From VXOI01 sp965197575 (lineage in GTDB: Bacteria > Chloroflexota > Dehalococcoidia > Lucifugimonadales > UBA3495), in contig OZ240214.1 in the NCBI GenBank assembly GCA_965197575.1, positions 3,162,001 through 3,226,000 on the forward strand: a stretch of DNA of 64,000 nt, written 5' to 3'. Of this stretch, positions 8,103 to 16,773 are shown piece after piece. The notes under the pieces are model-generated. The model was not told the DNA's origin and made no database searches. It worked only from the letters and a program-made list of their open reading frames with translations. The position numbers and the translations under genes are program-made. Position 1 is the first letter of the stretch. Each line of letters opens with the position of its first letter.

Positions 8103-10115
8103 ATGCGTTCTCGTAGTATCCGTCTCTCGATCATAATTCTCCTGATTCTGGGCATCTCTCTGGCGGCCCTCGGGTTCAGGACCATCAACATCGACCTGCC
8201 CGGCTTCCCCGCGCTGGTGCGCGACGGCTCGGGGCCCTTGGGCTTGAAGCTCGGCCTGGACCTGCGGGGCGGCGGCCATCTGGTCTACCAGGCCGACACC
8301 GGCACCCGCTTCGACGTGACCTTCGTCGCTCCCGCCGACTATTCCGTGGTGCAGTCGGCCATGAGCGAAATCCGGCTGGGCGACGAAGAACTGGCCTTGG
8401 ACGAATTCCAGCTAGTGCCCCGCGACCTGACCTGGATCGAGCGCGAGGTGGAAGTCCCCACGCCCGAAGCCCCCGCAACCGACGACCCCGCCAATGAGGA
8501 AGGCGATGCCCCCGACGCCGAGACGGACGCTGCCGCCGAGGGCGGGACAGACGCCGAGGTACAGGCGGAAGAACCGCCAGAACCGCAGACCCAACTGGTC
8601 CCGGTGTTCACCAAAGCTCAGATCAGGGCCCCGTTGCTTGCTTCCGACGACCCGCGGCGCTCCGGCTTCCGCGCGGCGCTGGAAGAGTCCGTTGGGGAGA
8701 TTCTGCTGTTCCAGACCAGCGACATCGGCTCTCCCACGCCCGACCAGATGGAAGGCGTGCTGGATAACATCTCCCGGCGCGTCAACCGCTTCGGCACCGA
8801 AGAACCGATCATCCAGATATTCGGTGAAGACCGCATCATCGTCCAACTGCCGGGCGCAAGCGGCTCCACTACCGACATCGGTTTCGCCGAACCCGTGACC
8901 GAGCCCGAGCTTGTGGAAGCCATGCGGGCCTCCCTGGAGGGAGCCGGCTACGAGGATCTGGAAATCGAACGCCTCAGCCCGCAGGAGTTCCGCATCTCCT
9001 CCGACACCGTCGGCGCGGACATCCAGACGGCGGCTCGGCAGAGCATCAACGACGCCGTCGGGGCCGTCCAGCAGTTCCAGGTGATCAGCGCCATCGACCG
9101 GGCCAAACGGCTGATCGGCGAGACCGCGCTACTGGAGTTCAAGGAGCGCACCTGCCAGACCATCGCCTGCGCGGTGTTCACCGACGCCGACCTCGGCCTC
9201 TCCGGCGACGATCTGGTCCGAGCCGAAGCAGGCGCGGACGCCGTCGGTGTTGGCTGGGTGGTCAATCTCCAGTTCAATGACCGGGGCGCGGAAATATTCT
9301 CCGACCTCACCAGGCGAATCCAGGATGTCGAGACCAAGCGCATCGCGGTCTTCATGGACGACGAACCCATAATCGCTCCGGTGGCGCGGGCTTGGATTCG
9401 CGACGGCCGCACCGAGATCAGCGGCAACTTCGGGCGCGAGGAGGCCCGGACGCTGGCCATTCAGTTGGAGTCGGGCCGGCTGCAAGTACCGCTGAAACTG
9501 GTCCAGGAACGTGACGTGGACGCCCTTCTCGGGGCCGAATCACTGCGCAACAGCCTGCGGGCCGGAATGGTCGGGCTGGGGCTGGTGCTGGTCTTCATGG
9601 TTGCTTACTACCGGGTGGCCGGCGTGGTTGCGGCGGGCGCACTGATCTTCTACGCCGTCATAGTGCTGGCGGTGTTCAAGCTGATACCGATAACCCTGGA
9701 ATTGGCCCACATCGGCGGCTTCATCCTCTCCGTTGGCATGGCCGTGGACGCCAATATCCTGATCTTCGAGCGGATGAAAGAAGAAGTGCGGATTGGACGC
9801 ACCCTGGCCTCTTCTATGGAGGTTGGGTTCAGCCGAGCTTGGCCCGCCATCCGCGACAGCAACGTATCCACCATGATCACCTGCTTGGTGCTGATGTGGT
9901 TCGGCGACCGTTTGGGCGGCGGCCTGGTGACCGGCGTGGCCATCAGCCTGTTCATCGGCGTAGCCGTCAGCATGTTCACCGCGGTGGTGTTCAGCCGCAA
10001 CCTGTTGCAGTTGATGGCGTGGATCGGCCTGGGCCACCGGATCAGCCTGTTCACCCCGGAGCCCCTTCAGTCCAGAGAGAGGGGCGCGCCGCAGACCACC
10101 GGAGGAGGCCGCTAA
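8103..10115 (+). CDS. secD: protein translocase subunit SecD
   Basis: SecD works with SecF to pull proteins across the membrane using the proton gradient. The 670-residue protein has an N-terminal membrane anchor (residues ~5-25), the LGLDLRGGGHLVY motif typical of SecD, a large extracytoplasmic domain, and a C-terminal RND membrane block with AHIGGFILSVGMAVDANILIFERMKEE (motif split here: GMAVDANILIFER). An acidic, Pro/Ala-rich insertion of about 50 residues (near 118-165) sits in the exterior domain. It starts 3 nt after the cca stop codon and its stop overlaps the secF start as TAATG. Confidence 0.96.
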   Translation: MRSRSIRLSIIILLILGISLAALGFRTINIDLPGFPALVRDGSGPLGLKLGLDLRGGGHLVYQADTGTRFDVTFVAPADYSVVQSAMSEIRLGDEELALDEFQLVPRDLTWIEREVEVPTPEAPATDDPANEEGDAPDAETDAAAEGGTDAEVQAEEPPEPQTQLVPVFTKAQIRAPLLASDDPRRSGFRAALEESVGEILLFQTSDIGSPTPDQMEGVLDNISRRVNRFGTEEPIIQIFGEDRIIVQLPGASGSTTDIGFAEPVTEPELVEAMRASLEGAGYEDLEIERLSPQEFRISSDTVGADIQTAARQSINDAVGAVQQFQVISAIDRAKRLIGETALLEFKERTCQTIACAVFTDADLGLSGDDLVRAEAGADAVGVGWVVNLQFNDRGAEIFSDLTRRIQDVETKRIAVFMDDEPIIAPVARAWIRDGRTEISGNFGREEARTLAIQLESGRLQVPLKLVQERDVDALLGAESLRNSLRAGMVGLGLVLVFMVAYYRVAGVVAAGALIFYAVIVLAVFKLIPITLELAHIGGFILSVGMAVDANILIFERMKEEVRIGRTLASSMEVGFSRAWPAIRDSNVSTMITCLVLMWFGDRLGGGLVTGVAISLFIGVAVSMFTAVVFSRNLLQLMAWIGLGHRISLFTPEPLQSRERGAPQTTGGGR

Positions 10116-11098
10116 TGCTGGACATCGTCGGCAAGCGGGCCTGGTACTTCCTGTTCTCGGCCTTGATCATCATCCCCGGTCTGCTTTCGATGATCATCCC
10201 TCCGGGTTGGGCCAGCCTGGATTCCGGGTTGAAGGCCGGAATCGATTTCACCAGCGGCTCGCTGATGGACGCAACGTTCGACTCAGCCGTGGACGAAGCC
10301 GACATTCAGCAACGGATGGAGGCGCTGGGCCACCCGGAAGCCTTGATCCAGAAGGTTGGCCGCGACAATTACTTCATCCGGACCGCGGTGCTCGCGGAGG
10401 CGCAGGGAGACGGCCTCTCCGAGCGCGAGGTCATTGAACGCGACCTGGAAGAATTCTTGGGCTTACAGCGCGCACGGGTGGAGTTCGATACGGTCTCGCC
10501 GATAGTGGCCCAAGAGACGGTGCGCATCGCCTTCTACGCGCTGGCGGCGGCCTCGGTGTTCATTTTGCTCTACGTTTGGTACGCTTTCCGTAGGGTGCCC
10601 AAGGCGCACCGCTACGGGGTGAGCGCGGTCTTGGCGCTGGCGCACGACGTCTTGGTTATCCTGGGGGTGTTCTCCATCCTGGGGCGGGTCATCGGGATGG
10701 AAGTCAACTCCATGTTCATCGTGGGGCTCTTGATCGTGGCCGGTTACAGCGTCAACGACACCATCGTCGTCTTCGACCGCATCCGGGAGAACGTCGTCCG
10801 CCATCCCGACCGCGAGTTGGGGCCTCTGGTGAACCTGAGCATCATGGAGAGCATGGGCCGCTCACTGAACACCAGCTGCACCACGCTGTTCGTGCTGATA
10901 GCCATGCTGCTGATCGGCGGCCCCAGCATCCGGGAGTTGCTGCTGGTGCTCGCCATCGGAGCGGTGGTCGGGACCTACAGCTCGGTCTTCATCGCCAGCC
11001 AGTTCCTGGTGATGTGGGACCGGGGCGAAATCTTCCGGGTCCTGCGGCGCGGCCCCGCCGCCATCAGCGCGTCGCTGCTGCAATTGCTGGGCCGCTAG
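10115..11098 (+). CDS. secF: protein translocase subunit SecF
   Basis: This is the SecF partner of the upstream SecD. It is about 327 residues with six predicted membrane segments, an N-terminal GIDFTSGSLMDATF segment, the QETVRIAFYALA entry to the membrane block, and VAGYSVNDTIVVFDRIREN, the conserved transmembrane motif that relays protons. The reading frame is open upstream, but the start is the ATG overlapping the secD stop, with GGAGGA 8 nt before it. It is the last gene of the def-secF run. Confidence 0.96.
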   Translation: MLDIVGKRAWYFLFSALIIIPGLLSMIIPPGWASLDSGLKAGIDFTSGSLMDATFDSAVDEADIQQRMEALGHPEALIQKVGRDNYFIRTAVLAEAQGDGLSEREVIERDLEEFLGLQRARVEFDTVSPIVAQETVRIAFYALAAASVFILLYVWYAFRRVPKAHRYGVSAVLALAHDVLVILGVFSILGRVIGMEVNSMFIVGLLIVAGYSVNDTIVVFDRIRENVVRHPDRELGPLVNLSIMESMGRSLNTSCTTLFVLIAMLLIGGPSIRELLLVLAIGAVVGTYSSVFIASQFLVMWDRGEIFRVLRRGPAAISASLLQLLGR

Positions 11099-11121
11099 AA
11101 AAAGGGACCCCTTTACTCCGG

Positions 11122-12159
11122 TTAGCAGGTAAGGACCACTCTTCCGAACACCGCCCGGCTTCCCAGAAGCTCGAAGGCTAGGTCGGCATCTTCCAGCGGC
11201 AGCGCTTGGTCCACCACGGGCGTCAAGCGGGCGGAGGCGGTCATGGCGGCGGCTTTTTCCACGGTGGCGCGGGATACTCCCGACGCTCCCAAGATCCGGA
11301 TGTCGCGGAAGATCAGCTCCGCCGGGTTGATTTCGACCCGGCCCCCGGCCACCTCGCCGAGCAACACCAAGCGGCCGTATTGCCCCAGGCTGCGCAGAGT
11401 CGACGGGAACAACGTCGATCCCACGGTGTCGATCACCGCGTCGGCTCCTTCGTCGCCGGTAAGGGCCGCTACAATCTCAGAGAAGTCCAACTCCCCGGTC
11501 TCAATTACTTCCTCCGCGCCGTAGCCTAGAAGCCGCACGGCCTTTTCCGGCGACGATGTGACCGCAAGCACCCGCGCTCCCAAAGCCGCCGCAGCCTGTA
11601 CCGCGTGAACGCCCAGGCCGCCCCCGGCGCCGGTGAGCACCACCGTTTCTCCGGCCCGCACCGCCGCCGCAGTCTCCACGGCCTGTAACGCAACCCCCAT
11701 GGGGCAGGCCAGCAACGCCGCCCCGGTCAATTCCAGGCTGCCGGGCAGCGAGACCACGCTATGCTGCGATACGGCGACGTACTCCGCGAACCCTCCGTGG
11801 CGTCTGTGGCCGATGCCCTCCCCGTGGCGGCATCGGTGTTCTCTACCGGTCTGGCAGCGGTCGCATTGCCCGCAGGCGTTGGTTAGAAGCGTGACCACCC
11901 GGTCGCCCGCGTTTATCCCGTGGACTTCGGCTCCCACGGCCTCTACTACGCCAGCGATTTCGTGGCCGAGAATGACTCCGGGCCTGACCCCGCGCCGGAG
12001 CAGTCCCGCCATCACCGACCGGTCGTGGTGGCAGAAGCCGCAGGCGGCCACCCGCACCAGCACTTCCCCGGCTCCGGGCGCTGGTTCCGGCACGTCCGCC
12101 ACCGACAACCGGGGCGGGCTGCCCGGCTCTTGCAAGATCAAAGCGCGCATTGGCGTCAT
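11122..12159 (-). CDS. zinc-dependent alcohol dehydrogenase family protein
   Basis: This is a medium-chain dehydrogenase/reductase of 345 residues. The catalytic-zinc region has AACGFCHHD and GHEIAGVVEAVG; the structural-zinc loop has four cysteines (NACGQCDRCQTGREHRC). The Rossmann segment is GAGGGLGVHAVQAAAALGARV. It probably oxidises or reduces an alcohol/aldehyde with NAD(P); the substrate cannot be read from sequence. An internal ATG three codons in (MRALILQEPG) may be the true start. It is divergent from nfo and convergent with secF. Confidence 0.88.
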   Translation of the reverse strand: MTPMRALILQEPGSPPRLSVADVPEPAPGAGEVLVRVAACGFCHHDRSVMAGLLRRGVRPGVILGHEIAGVVEAVGAEVHGINAGDRVVTLLTNACGQCDRCQTGREHRCRHGEGIGHRRHGGFAEYVAVSQHSVVSLPGSLELTGAALLACPMGVALQAVETAAAVRAGETVVLTGAGGGLGVHAVQAAAALGARVLAVTSSPEKAVRLLGYGAEEVIETGELDFSEIVAALTGDEGADAVIDTVGSTLFPSTLRSLGQYGRLVLLGEVAGGRVEINPAELIFRDIRILGASGVSRATVEKAAAMTASARLTPVVDQALPLEDADLAFELLGSRAVFGRVVLTC

Positions 12160-12174
12160 TGTATTCCAGCGGGC

Positions 12175-12180
12175 TATAAT
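12175..12180 (+). promoter_or_regulatory. -10 element upstream of nfo
   Basis: A perfect TATAAT lies 39 nt before the nfo start codon. The best -35 match upstream is poor (TTGGCG with ~19-nt spacing), so only the -10 is called. Confidence 0.45.
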
Positions 12181-12218
12181 CGGCGAAACTTTCCTCGATA
12201 GTCTGTGGAGGCCCGGAA

Positions 12219-13076
12219 ATGAAGATAGGCGCCCACGTTTCGACTGCGGGCGGGATTAGCAAGGCGGTGGGACGCGGCCAGGAGATCGGCTGCGAGGCCC
12301 TGCAAATATTCGGGTCGTCGCCCCAAGGATGGGCCTTCAAGGAAATCGCCGACGCCGAGGCGGAGGCGTTTCGCCGGAACATGGCCGACGCCGGAATGGG
12401 CCCGGTGTTCCTTCACGCCATCTACCTGGTCAACCTGGGCACTTCCAACCCGGCCAATCTGAAGAAGGGCATCGACTCCCTTACCAAGTACATGGCCTTG
12501 GCCTCCCGCATCGGGGCCGACGGCGTCATCGTCCATCCGGGAAGCCACGGCGGGGCCGGTTACGAGTCCGTGCTGCCGCAGACGGTGAACGCCATCAAGC
12601 AGGTGCTGGACGCCGCTCCGGAGGGGCCGGTGCTGGCGGTGGAGAACATGGCGGGCATGGGCCAGCACATCGGCGCGCGCTTTGAGGAATTGGGCGGAAT
12701 CCTGGACGCGGTGGACAGCCCGCGGCTGAAGGTCTGCCTGGACACCCAGCATAGCTTCGCCGCCGGGTACGATCTGACCACCGGCGAGGGCATAGAGGAT
12801 ATGCTGGGGCAGTTGGAGGCCGGGCCGGGCGCGGCCAACGTGGTCGCCATCCACGCCAACGACTCCAAGCGTCCCTGCGGCTCCGGCGTCGACCGCCACG
12901 ACAACATCGGCGACGGTTTCATTGGAGAGGACGGGTTCGCCGTGTTCATGGGGCATCCCGCGTTCCGGGACGTACCGTTCCTGCTGGAAGTGCCGGGTTT
13001 CGAGGGCAAAGGGCCAGACCGGGAAAACATCGACATCCTGAAGCGCATCCGGCAGCAGGTCGGGGCCGGCCCTTGA
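12219..13076 (+). CDS. nfo: deoxyribonuclease IV (endonuclease IV)
   Basis: Endonuclease IV cuts DNA at abasic sites in base excision repair and binds three zinc ions. The 285-residue protein opens with KIGAHVSTAGGISKAV and contains the family's metal-ligand blocks: VIVHPGSHGG, LAVENMAGMG, VCLDTQHSFAAGYD, AIHANDSKRPCGSGVDRH and a C-terminal LLEVPGFEGKGPD. All expected His/Asp/Glu ligands appear present. It is the first gene of a tight cluster with the zincin and pgpA genes; its stop codon overlaps the region where the next start could lie. Confidence 0.96.
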   Translation: MKIGAHVSTAGGISKAVGRGQEIGCEALQIFGSSPQGWAFKEIADAEAEAFRRNMADAGMGPVFLHAIYLVNLGTSNPANLKKGIDSLTKYMALASRIGADGVIVHPGSHGGAGYESVLPQTVNAIKQVLDAAPEGPVLAVENMAGMGQHIGARFEELGGILDAVDSPRLKVCLDTQHSFAAGYDLTTGEGIEDMLGQLEAGPGAANVVAIHANDSKRPCGSGVDRHDNIGDGFIGEDGFAVFMGHPAFRDVPFLLEVPGFEGKGPDRENIDILKRIRQQVGAGP

Positions 13077-13081
13077 TTCGC

Positions 13082-13441
13082 ATGTCCCACCGGCGCTTCG
13101 TGCAACTGTTGCGCCGCGCCTACGCAGAGCTGCCTCCGGGATTGCTCGATGCCCTGGAAAACGTGGACGTGACGGTGGAGGACTGGCCCTCCGCCGACGA
13201 GGAAGGGTTGGCCGGGGAGGACAGCGCACTCTTCGGCCTCTACAGCGGCCTCCCGCTTACCGAACGGGAGGGCGGCGGGCCGATGCTTCCCGACCGCATC
13301 GTGGTCTACCGTCTGCCGATACTCCAGCACTGCGAGACCTTCGAGGAAGCGGCACGCGAAATCCGGGTAACCCTCTGGCATGAAATCGGCCACTATCTGG
13401 GCATGAGCGAAGAGGACCTGCACCGGCTGGGCTACGGCTAG
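13082..13441 (+). CDS. metallopeptidase family protein (minimal zincin)
   Basis: This small protein of about 119 residues ends with TLWHEIGHYLGMSEEDL, the HExxH zinc motif of the short zincin-like family PF06262, whose members are 100-140 residues and consist of little else. Substrates of the family are not established. The ATG at 13082 (MSHRRFVQLL) is preferred; a TTG nine bases upstream overlaps the nfo stop. Its stop overlaps the GTG start of pgpA by one base, consistent with one operon. Confidence 0.88.
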   Translation: MSHRRFVQLLRRAYAELPPGLLDALENVDVTVEDWPSADEEGLAGEDSALFGLYSGLPLTEREGGGPMLPDRIVVYRLPILQHCETFEEAAREIRVTLWHEIGHYLGMSEEDLHRLGYG

Positions 13442-13902
13442 TGCCCAGGCTGGCGGCGCTGGCCGGGTGGGTCTTTGGGACCGGCTTGGGCTTGGGTCTG
13501 TTTCCGGTGGCCCCGGCCACGGCAGCGAGCCTGGCCGCGCTCGTGGTCTATTGGCTGTCCCCCCTGCCCGGAGATTCCGTCGCCTTCTACCTGCTGGTCG
13601 GCCTTTCCATCCCCGTCGGCGTCTGGGCCACGGGCAGCCTGGTCCGGGAGGACGACCCGGACCCGCACAAGGCCGTCTGGGATGAGGTGGCAGGGATGTG
13701 GCTGACCTGCATCCTACTTCCCAAGACTCTCCCTTGGCTGGCCGCCGCCTTCGTCTGCTTTCGGGTGCTGGACGTGCTGAAGCCCTGGCCCATTCGCCGC
13801 TTCGAGCGGCTGCCCGGCGGCCTGGGAATAATGGCCGACGACCTGGCCGCCGGGGTCCTGGGGGCGCTATTGCTGAACGCGGTCTACCGGCTGGCGTTCT
13901 AG
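13441..13902 (+). CDS. pgpA: phosphatidylglycerophosphatase A
   Basis: PgpA dephosphorylates phosphatidylglycerophosphate to make phosphatidylglycerol. The 153-residue membrane protein has the GTGLGLGLFPVAPAT opening, the KAVWDEVAGMW segment with the acidic residues required in this family, FRVLDVLKPWPI, and GGLGIMADDLAAGV, together with about four hydrophobic segments. The GTG start overlaps the preceding stop codon. It is the last gene of the nfo-zincin-pgpA cluster. Confidence 0.93.
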   Translation: MPRLAALAGWVFGTGLGLGLFPVAPATAASLAALVVYWLSPLPGDSVAFYLLVGLSIPVGVWATGSLVREDDPDPHKAVWDEVAGMWLTCILLPKTLPWLAAAFVCFRVLDVLKPWPIRRFERLPGGLGIMADDLAAGVLGALLLNAVYRLAF

Positions 13903-13941
13903 GGATGGAGGGAGACTAAAGTCTGCAAAAATTGATGCGCC

Positions 13942-14235
13942 TTGAGATACTTTTGGATCGACTATAAGGACCGCCAGTCGCAACTGGAGCGCGGAATATC
14001 TTTCAGTGAGATTGTTGACCTTATCGAAGCCGGAGAGGCGCTGGATCGGATTCCCCATCCTAATCAGGAACGCCACCCGGGCCAACTTGTATACATAGTC
14101 TGGATTAGTGGATACGCCTATGTCGTACCATTTTTCGAGCACGAAGGAGACGAATACTTGATTACCGCCTATCCTGGCCGGAAGACCACGAGACGCTACT
14201 TGGACCGGAGGCCCACAAATGGCCAGGACACCTGA
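13942..14235 (+). CDS. BrnT-like / DUF4258-like toxin candidate
   Basis: This 97-residue protein has the pattern of small RelE/BrnT-fold proteins: FWIDYKDRQSQLERGISF at the N-terminus, a central DRIPHPNQERHPGQ loop, alternating strands (LVYIVWISGYAYVVPF), and TAYPGRKTTRRYL at the end. Homologues with this PSRKATKRYL-type ending usually sit beside a small antitoxin, as here. Toxicity and RNA cleavage are inferences. The start is TTG or the ATG-like codon at 13942 and is not secure. Confidence 0.6.
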   Translation: MRYFWIDYKDRQSQLERGISFSEIVDLIEAGEALDRIPHPNQERHPGQLVYIVWISGYAYVVPFFEHEGDEYLITAYPGRKTTRRYLDRRPTNGQDT

Positions 14236-14401
14236 TCCGATTGAATCGGCCTTTTTCGATGCTGAAGAAAAGGAACGCGCCGATACACTCGAGATGTTTC
14301 TGGGTATACCAGAAGACCCTCTAAGCCCGAATCCACCGAAAGGAGGGCGCCGGGTCAGCGACCTGAAGCCGCAAGAAGGCGCTCCTGTGCATCCGGGATA
14401 A
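14219..14401 (+). CDS. probable truncated antitoxin partner
   Basis: This 60-residue ORF overlaps the toxin-like gene by 17 nt. Its first part (DPIESAFFDAEEKERADTLE) resembles the acidic 'D-x-E-E-x-E' opening of CopG-type antitoxins found beside BrnT-like toxins. The DNA-binding ribbon-helix-helix that should follow is absent; the remaining sequence is Pro/Gly-rich and stops just before an IS1380 relic. It is probably a broken antitoxin, which would make the pair inactive or re-partnered. Confidence 0.45.
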   Translation: MARTPDPIESAFFDAEEKERADTLEMFLGIPEDPLSPNPPKGGRRVSDLKPQEGAPVHPG

Positions 14402-14447
14402 TGGTTTGCAACAGCAACCCGGCCCCGGAACAAGGAGCACCCGATAG

Positions 14448-15370
14448 ATGCTGCCACGCCACCACCCCGGCCGGGTCCAAATCACCTTCGGCGGCCACCG
14501 CCTGGCGGCCAATGCCGGGCTGATCCTTCCGGCCACCCTCGCCCTGCGCCTTGGCCTGCCCCAACTACTCCGGAAGGGAAGCGCCTCGGGAAGCGCCTCG
14601 GCCTGGGCGATGCGCCGGGCCGGGCCAACACCGGCGACAAGCTGATGACGCTGGTGGCCTCCGCTCCGGCCGGCGGCGATGCGCTGCGCGTCGGCGGGAC
14701 CGCCTGCGGCGCCGCCCACTTTCTGCGTGAGACGGTGAGCCGGGTTCGCTACGGTGGGGCCAGCGGGCAACTCACGGTGCGGGCCGACAGCGGCTTCTAT
14801 ACCCACGCCGTGGCCGCCGTCTGCCGCCGGATGGATGTCCGCTTCTCCATCACCGTCCGCCAGCCACCATCGGCCAGCACACCAGCCTGCGCAACCTGAT
14901 CGAGGCGATACCCGGTGAGGACCGGACGCCCGGTTCCCAACTGGCCCTCTTCGCCACCTGCAGCTATCACGGCTTCATCACCGGCCGGGACGGAGAGACC
15001 TTGGAACTGGAGGGGAACTGGAGGCCGGCCGCCGCCGCCACGCCGAGACCGGGAACGCCATTCGAGACCTCAAGCACGGCGCCGGGCTGAACCACATGCC
15101 CCCGGGGCGCTTCGCCGCCAACGCCGCCCGGCTCGCAGTACCGGTGATGGCGCATAACCTGGCCCGTTGGACCGCGCGGACCGGTCCGGGCGAACGGACC
15201 GTGACCACCAAGACGCTCCGGCGGCGGTTCTTCTCCCGGGCCTGGCCGGCTCACCCGCCCGGCGCGCCGGCTCACCCTGCATCTTCCCCAGCGCTGGCCG
15301 CGGGAGGAGAAGGTCACTCGCGCCCCGGCACGGCTGCGAGCCATTCCACTCCCAGCCTGACGGCGCCCGT
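14448..15370 (+). pseudogene. degraded IS1380-family transposase
   Basis: Pieces of an IS1380-type DDE transposase can be followed across several frames: an N-terminal block (VQITFGGHRLAANAGLILPA), TGDKLMTLVASAPAGGD, RADSGFYTHAVAAVCRRMDV with the catalytic Asp context, FSITVRQ, and the C-terminal GRFAANAARLAVPVMAHNL plus TTKTLRRRFF. Full-length members are ~450 residues; here multiple frameshifts and internal losses leave no intact frame. It is an old, inactive insertion downstream of the toxin/antitoxin-like pair. Confidence 0.7.
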
Positions 15371-15601
15371 CCGCCACTGTCCCAACGTCCGGCCAACTGA
15401 ACGTCCCCGCCAACTCGCGCCATCCCGGTCCGCGAGCCCCTCTCGCCGTGCCTGTCCCGCCATTTCGCTCACCACAGCCACTGTAGGCCGCCATCGGTGC
15501 CCCCAAAAGCGCCTGCAGACCGCCCCCGCCAACCTCCCGTCTACCCGAATTCGAGCCCGGATCATCGCCCCTGTAACTCCCTCACCCCCCTTCCACTGTC
15601 C
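15371..15601. other. stretch without recognisable genes
   Basis: Low-complexity C/A-rich sequence follows the IS1380 relic. Neither strand shows a frame with family-like composition, a tRNA or a clear repeat. It is probably decayed mobile-element DNA. Confidence 0.4.
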
Positions 15602-15937
15602 TCACGCCGTCCTTCCGTGTCCATCGGTGTCCATCGGTGGATTCGGGCTAAAGCCGTGTTCCTTCAAACTCGCGGCGAAGTCCGTCTCGCTTGGGTGCAG
15701 CTCCCCGAACACTTTGGTACTGGAGCCGGTCAACGCGGACGTGTGGGCTTTTTTAATGCAGTTCCGGCCCGTCATCGGACCGGCGCCGTCGGAGCGAGTG
15801 AAGACCAGGAGATTTCCCGCATCGTCTACGATGGCCATCGTCCACCGAGGGCCGCCGGACATCTTCTTGAACTCTGCGGTCACGGCGGCAATGGCTGCCT
15901 GGCACTGGTCTTGGCTCAGGACTCGCTTGGTATACAT
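15602..15937 (-). pseudogene. GlcG/HbpS-like (DUF336) protein, 3'-truncated
   Basis: The first ~75 residues match the small heme-binding/GlcG-like fold: LSQDQCQAAIAAVTAEFKKM, then WTMAIVDDAGNLLVFTRSDGA and IKKAHTSALTG. Intact members are ~135-150 residues and end with a GAIGVSG-type segment. Here the frame turns into unrelated sequence (NPPMDTDGHGRTA) and stops, so the C-terminal part seems lost. The likely start is the ATG of MYTKRVL; the frame is open a little upstream. A MITE lies 55 nt upstream of its start and probably separates it from its promoter. Confidence 0.55.
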
Positions 15938-15993
15938 GTTCGACACCTCACCATCAATACCACAGTCGGACGCCAAACTTCCTGATGGGTCTA

Positions 15994-16111
15994 GTACCGT
16001 TTCCAGTTAGATTTATTGATACTGGAAGGCTGCCTCTAACTCTGGATTCCTACTTGCGCGGGAATGATTAACAGATATCCGATATAAGGCATATTCAAGT
16101 GGAAACGGTAC
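15994..16111 (-). mobile_element. MITE type 1, copy a (118 bp)
   Basis: This non-coding 118-bp element has terminal inverted repeats GTACCGTTTCCA and lies between TA dinucleotides. It is a reverse-complement copy of the elements at 17338-17455 and 54674-54791, differing from each at about two positions. The interior includes ATTCCCGCGCAAG..GGAAT, an inverted repeat. Its ends match the GTACCGTTTCC ends of the IS630-family element at 52231-53437, the likely source of transposase. Confidence 0.88.
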
Positions 16112-16116
16112 TAGTA

Positions 16117-16773
16117 TTAAGTCAAGGTTGAAGTGTCAGGATAGAGGCGGCGCATTTTGGTTCTGGCATCCTTGGTGGTGAAACGCCAGTTGATGATGGC
16201 ACCGGCCGCATTGCGTTCTGCCTCGCAGGCGCTGATGTTCCTTTGCAGGGCGTCCTCATCGGGGTTCCGTTTCTTGAGACAGGCCCGGGCCAGTACGCTG
16301 AACTCGATCTCGGCCATATTCAGCCAGCTGCCGTGCTTGGGCGTGTGGTGAAACTCCAGCCGTTTGGCGATGCGCCTGGCCTCAGCCGCCGGAAAGGTCT
16401 CATAGAGGGACGCTATCCGGTGTGTGTTCAAGTTGTCGAGCACCATTCGGACCACAGGGATATCGGGATATGCCTCGTCCACCAGCCAGCGCATCTGATG
16501 GGCGAAGTCCTGCATGGTGCGCCGCTCGGTAACCGCCACGTGCCGCCCGCCCGCCCGGGGCTCGCAGGTCAGGAACAGGTTCCTCGTTCCCGCTCTCAGG
16601 TACTCGTAGTCCTGACGCCTGGGCCGCCCCGGTTTCGCCGGGATGGGCGGCGTGAGGTCGGCCAGCAACTGGGTGGAGGTCTCGTCAAAGCAGACCACCG
16701 GCCTTTCGGGGTCGTAGGGCTCGGCGTAGAGGTCCAGCACGTCCTCCATGTGGGCCACGAACTCCGCGCTCAC
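16117..16773 (-). CDS. IS630-family transposase, DDE catalytic part (frame B)
   Basis: This 218-residue catalytic half contains the three acidic residues of the IS630/Tc1 superfamily: VCFDETSTQLL (first D), VLDNLNTHRI (second D) and SWLNMAEIEFSV (E). It is reached from the upstream frame through a change at the A7 run near 16813, which restores a continuous KALKPWRKKQWCIP linker. The annotated ATG is probably not a real start. Confidence 0.85.
   Translation of the reverse strand: MSAEFVAHMEDVLDLYAEPYDPERPVVCFDETSTQLLADLTPPIPAKPGRPRRQDYEYLRAGTRNLFLTCEPRAGGRHVAVTERRTMQDFAHQMRWLVDEAYPDIPVVRMVLDNLNTHRIASLYETFPAAEARRIAKRLEFHHTPKHGSWLNMAEIEFSVLARACLKKRNPDEDALQRNISACEAERNAAGAIINWRFTTKDARTKMRRLYPDTSTLT

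Noticed and set aside
14395..14420. Possible functional IS1380 element
   Set aside because: The transposase frame is broken many times and no matched ends could be identified.
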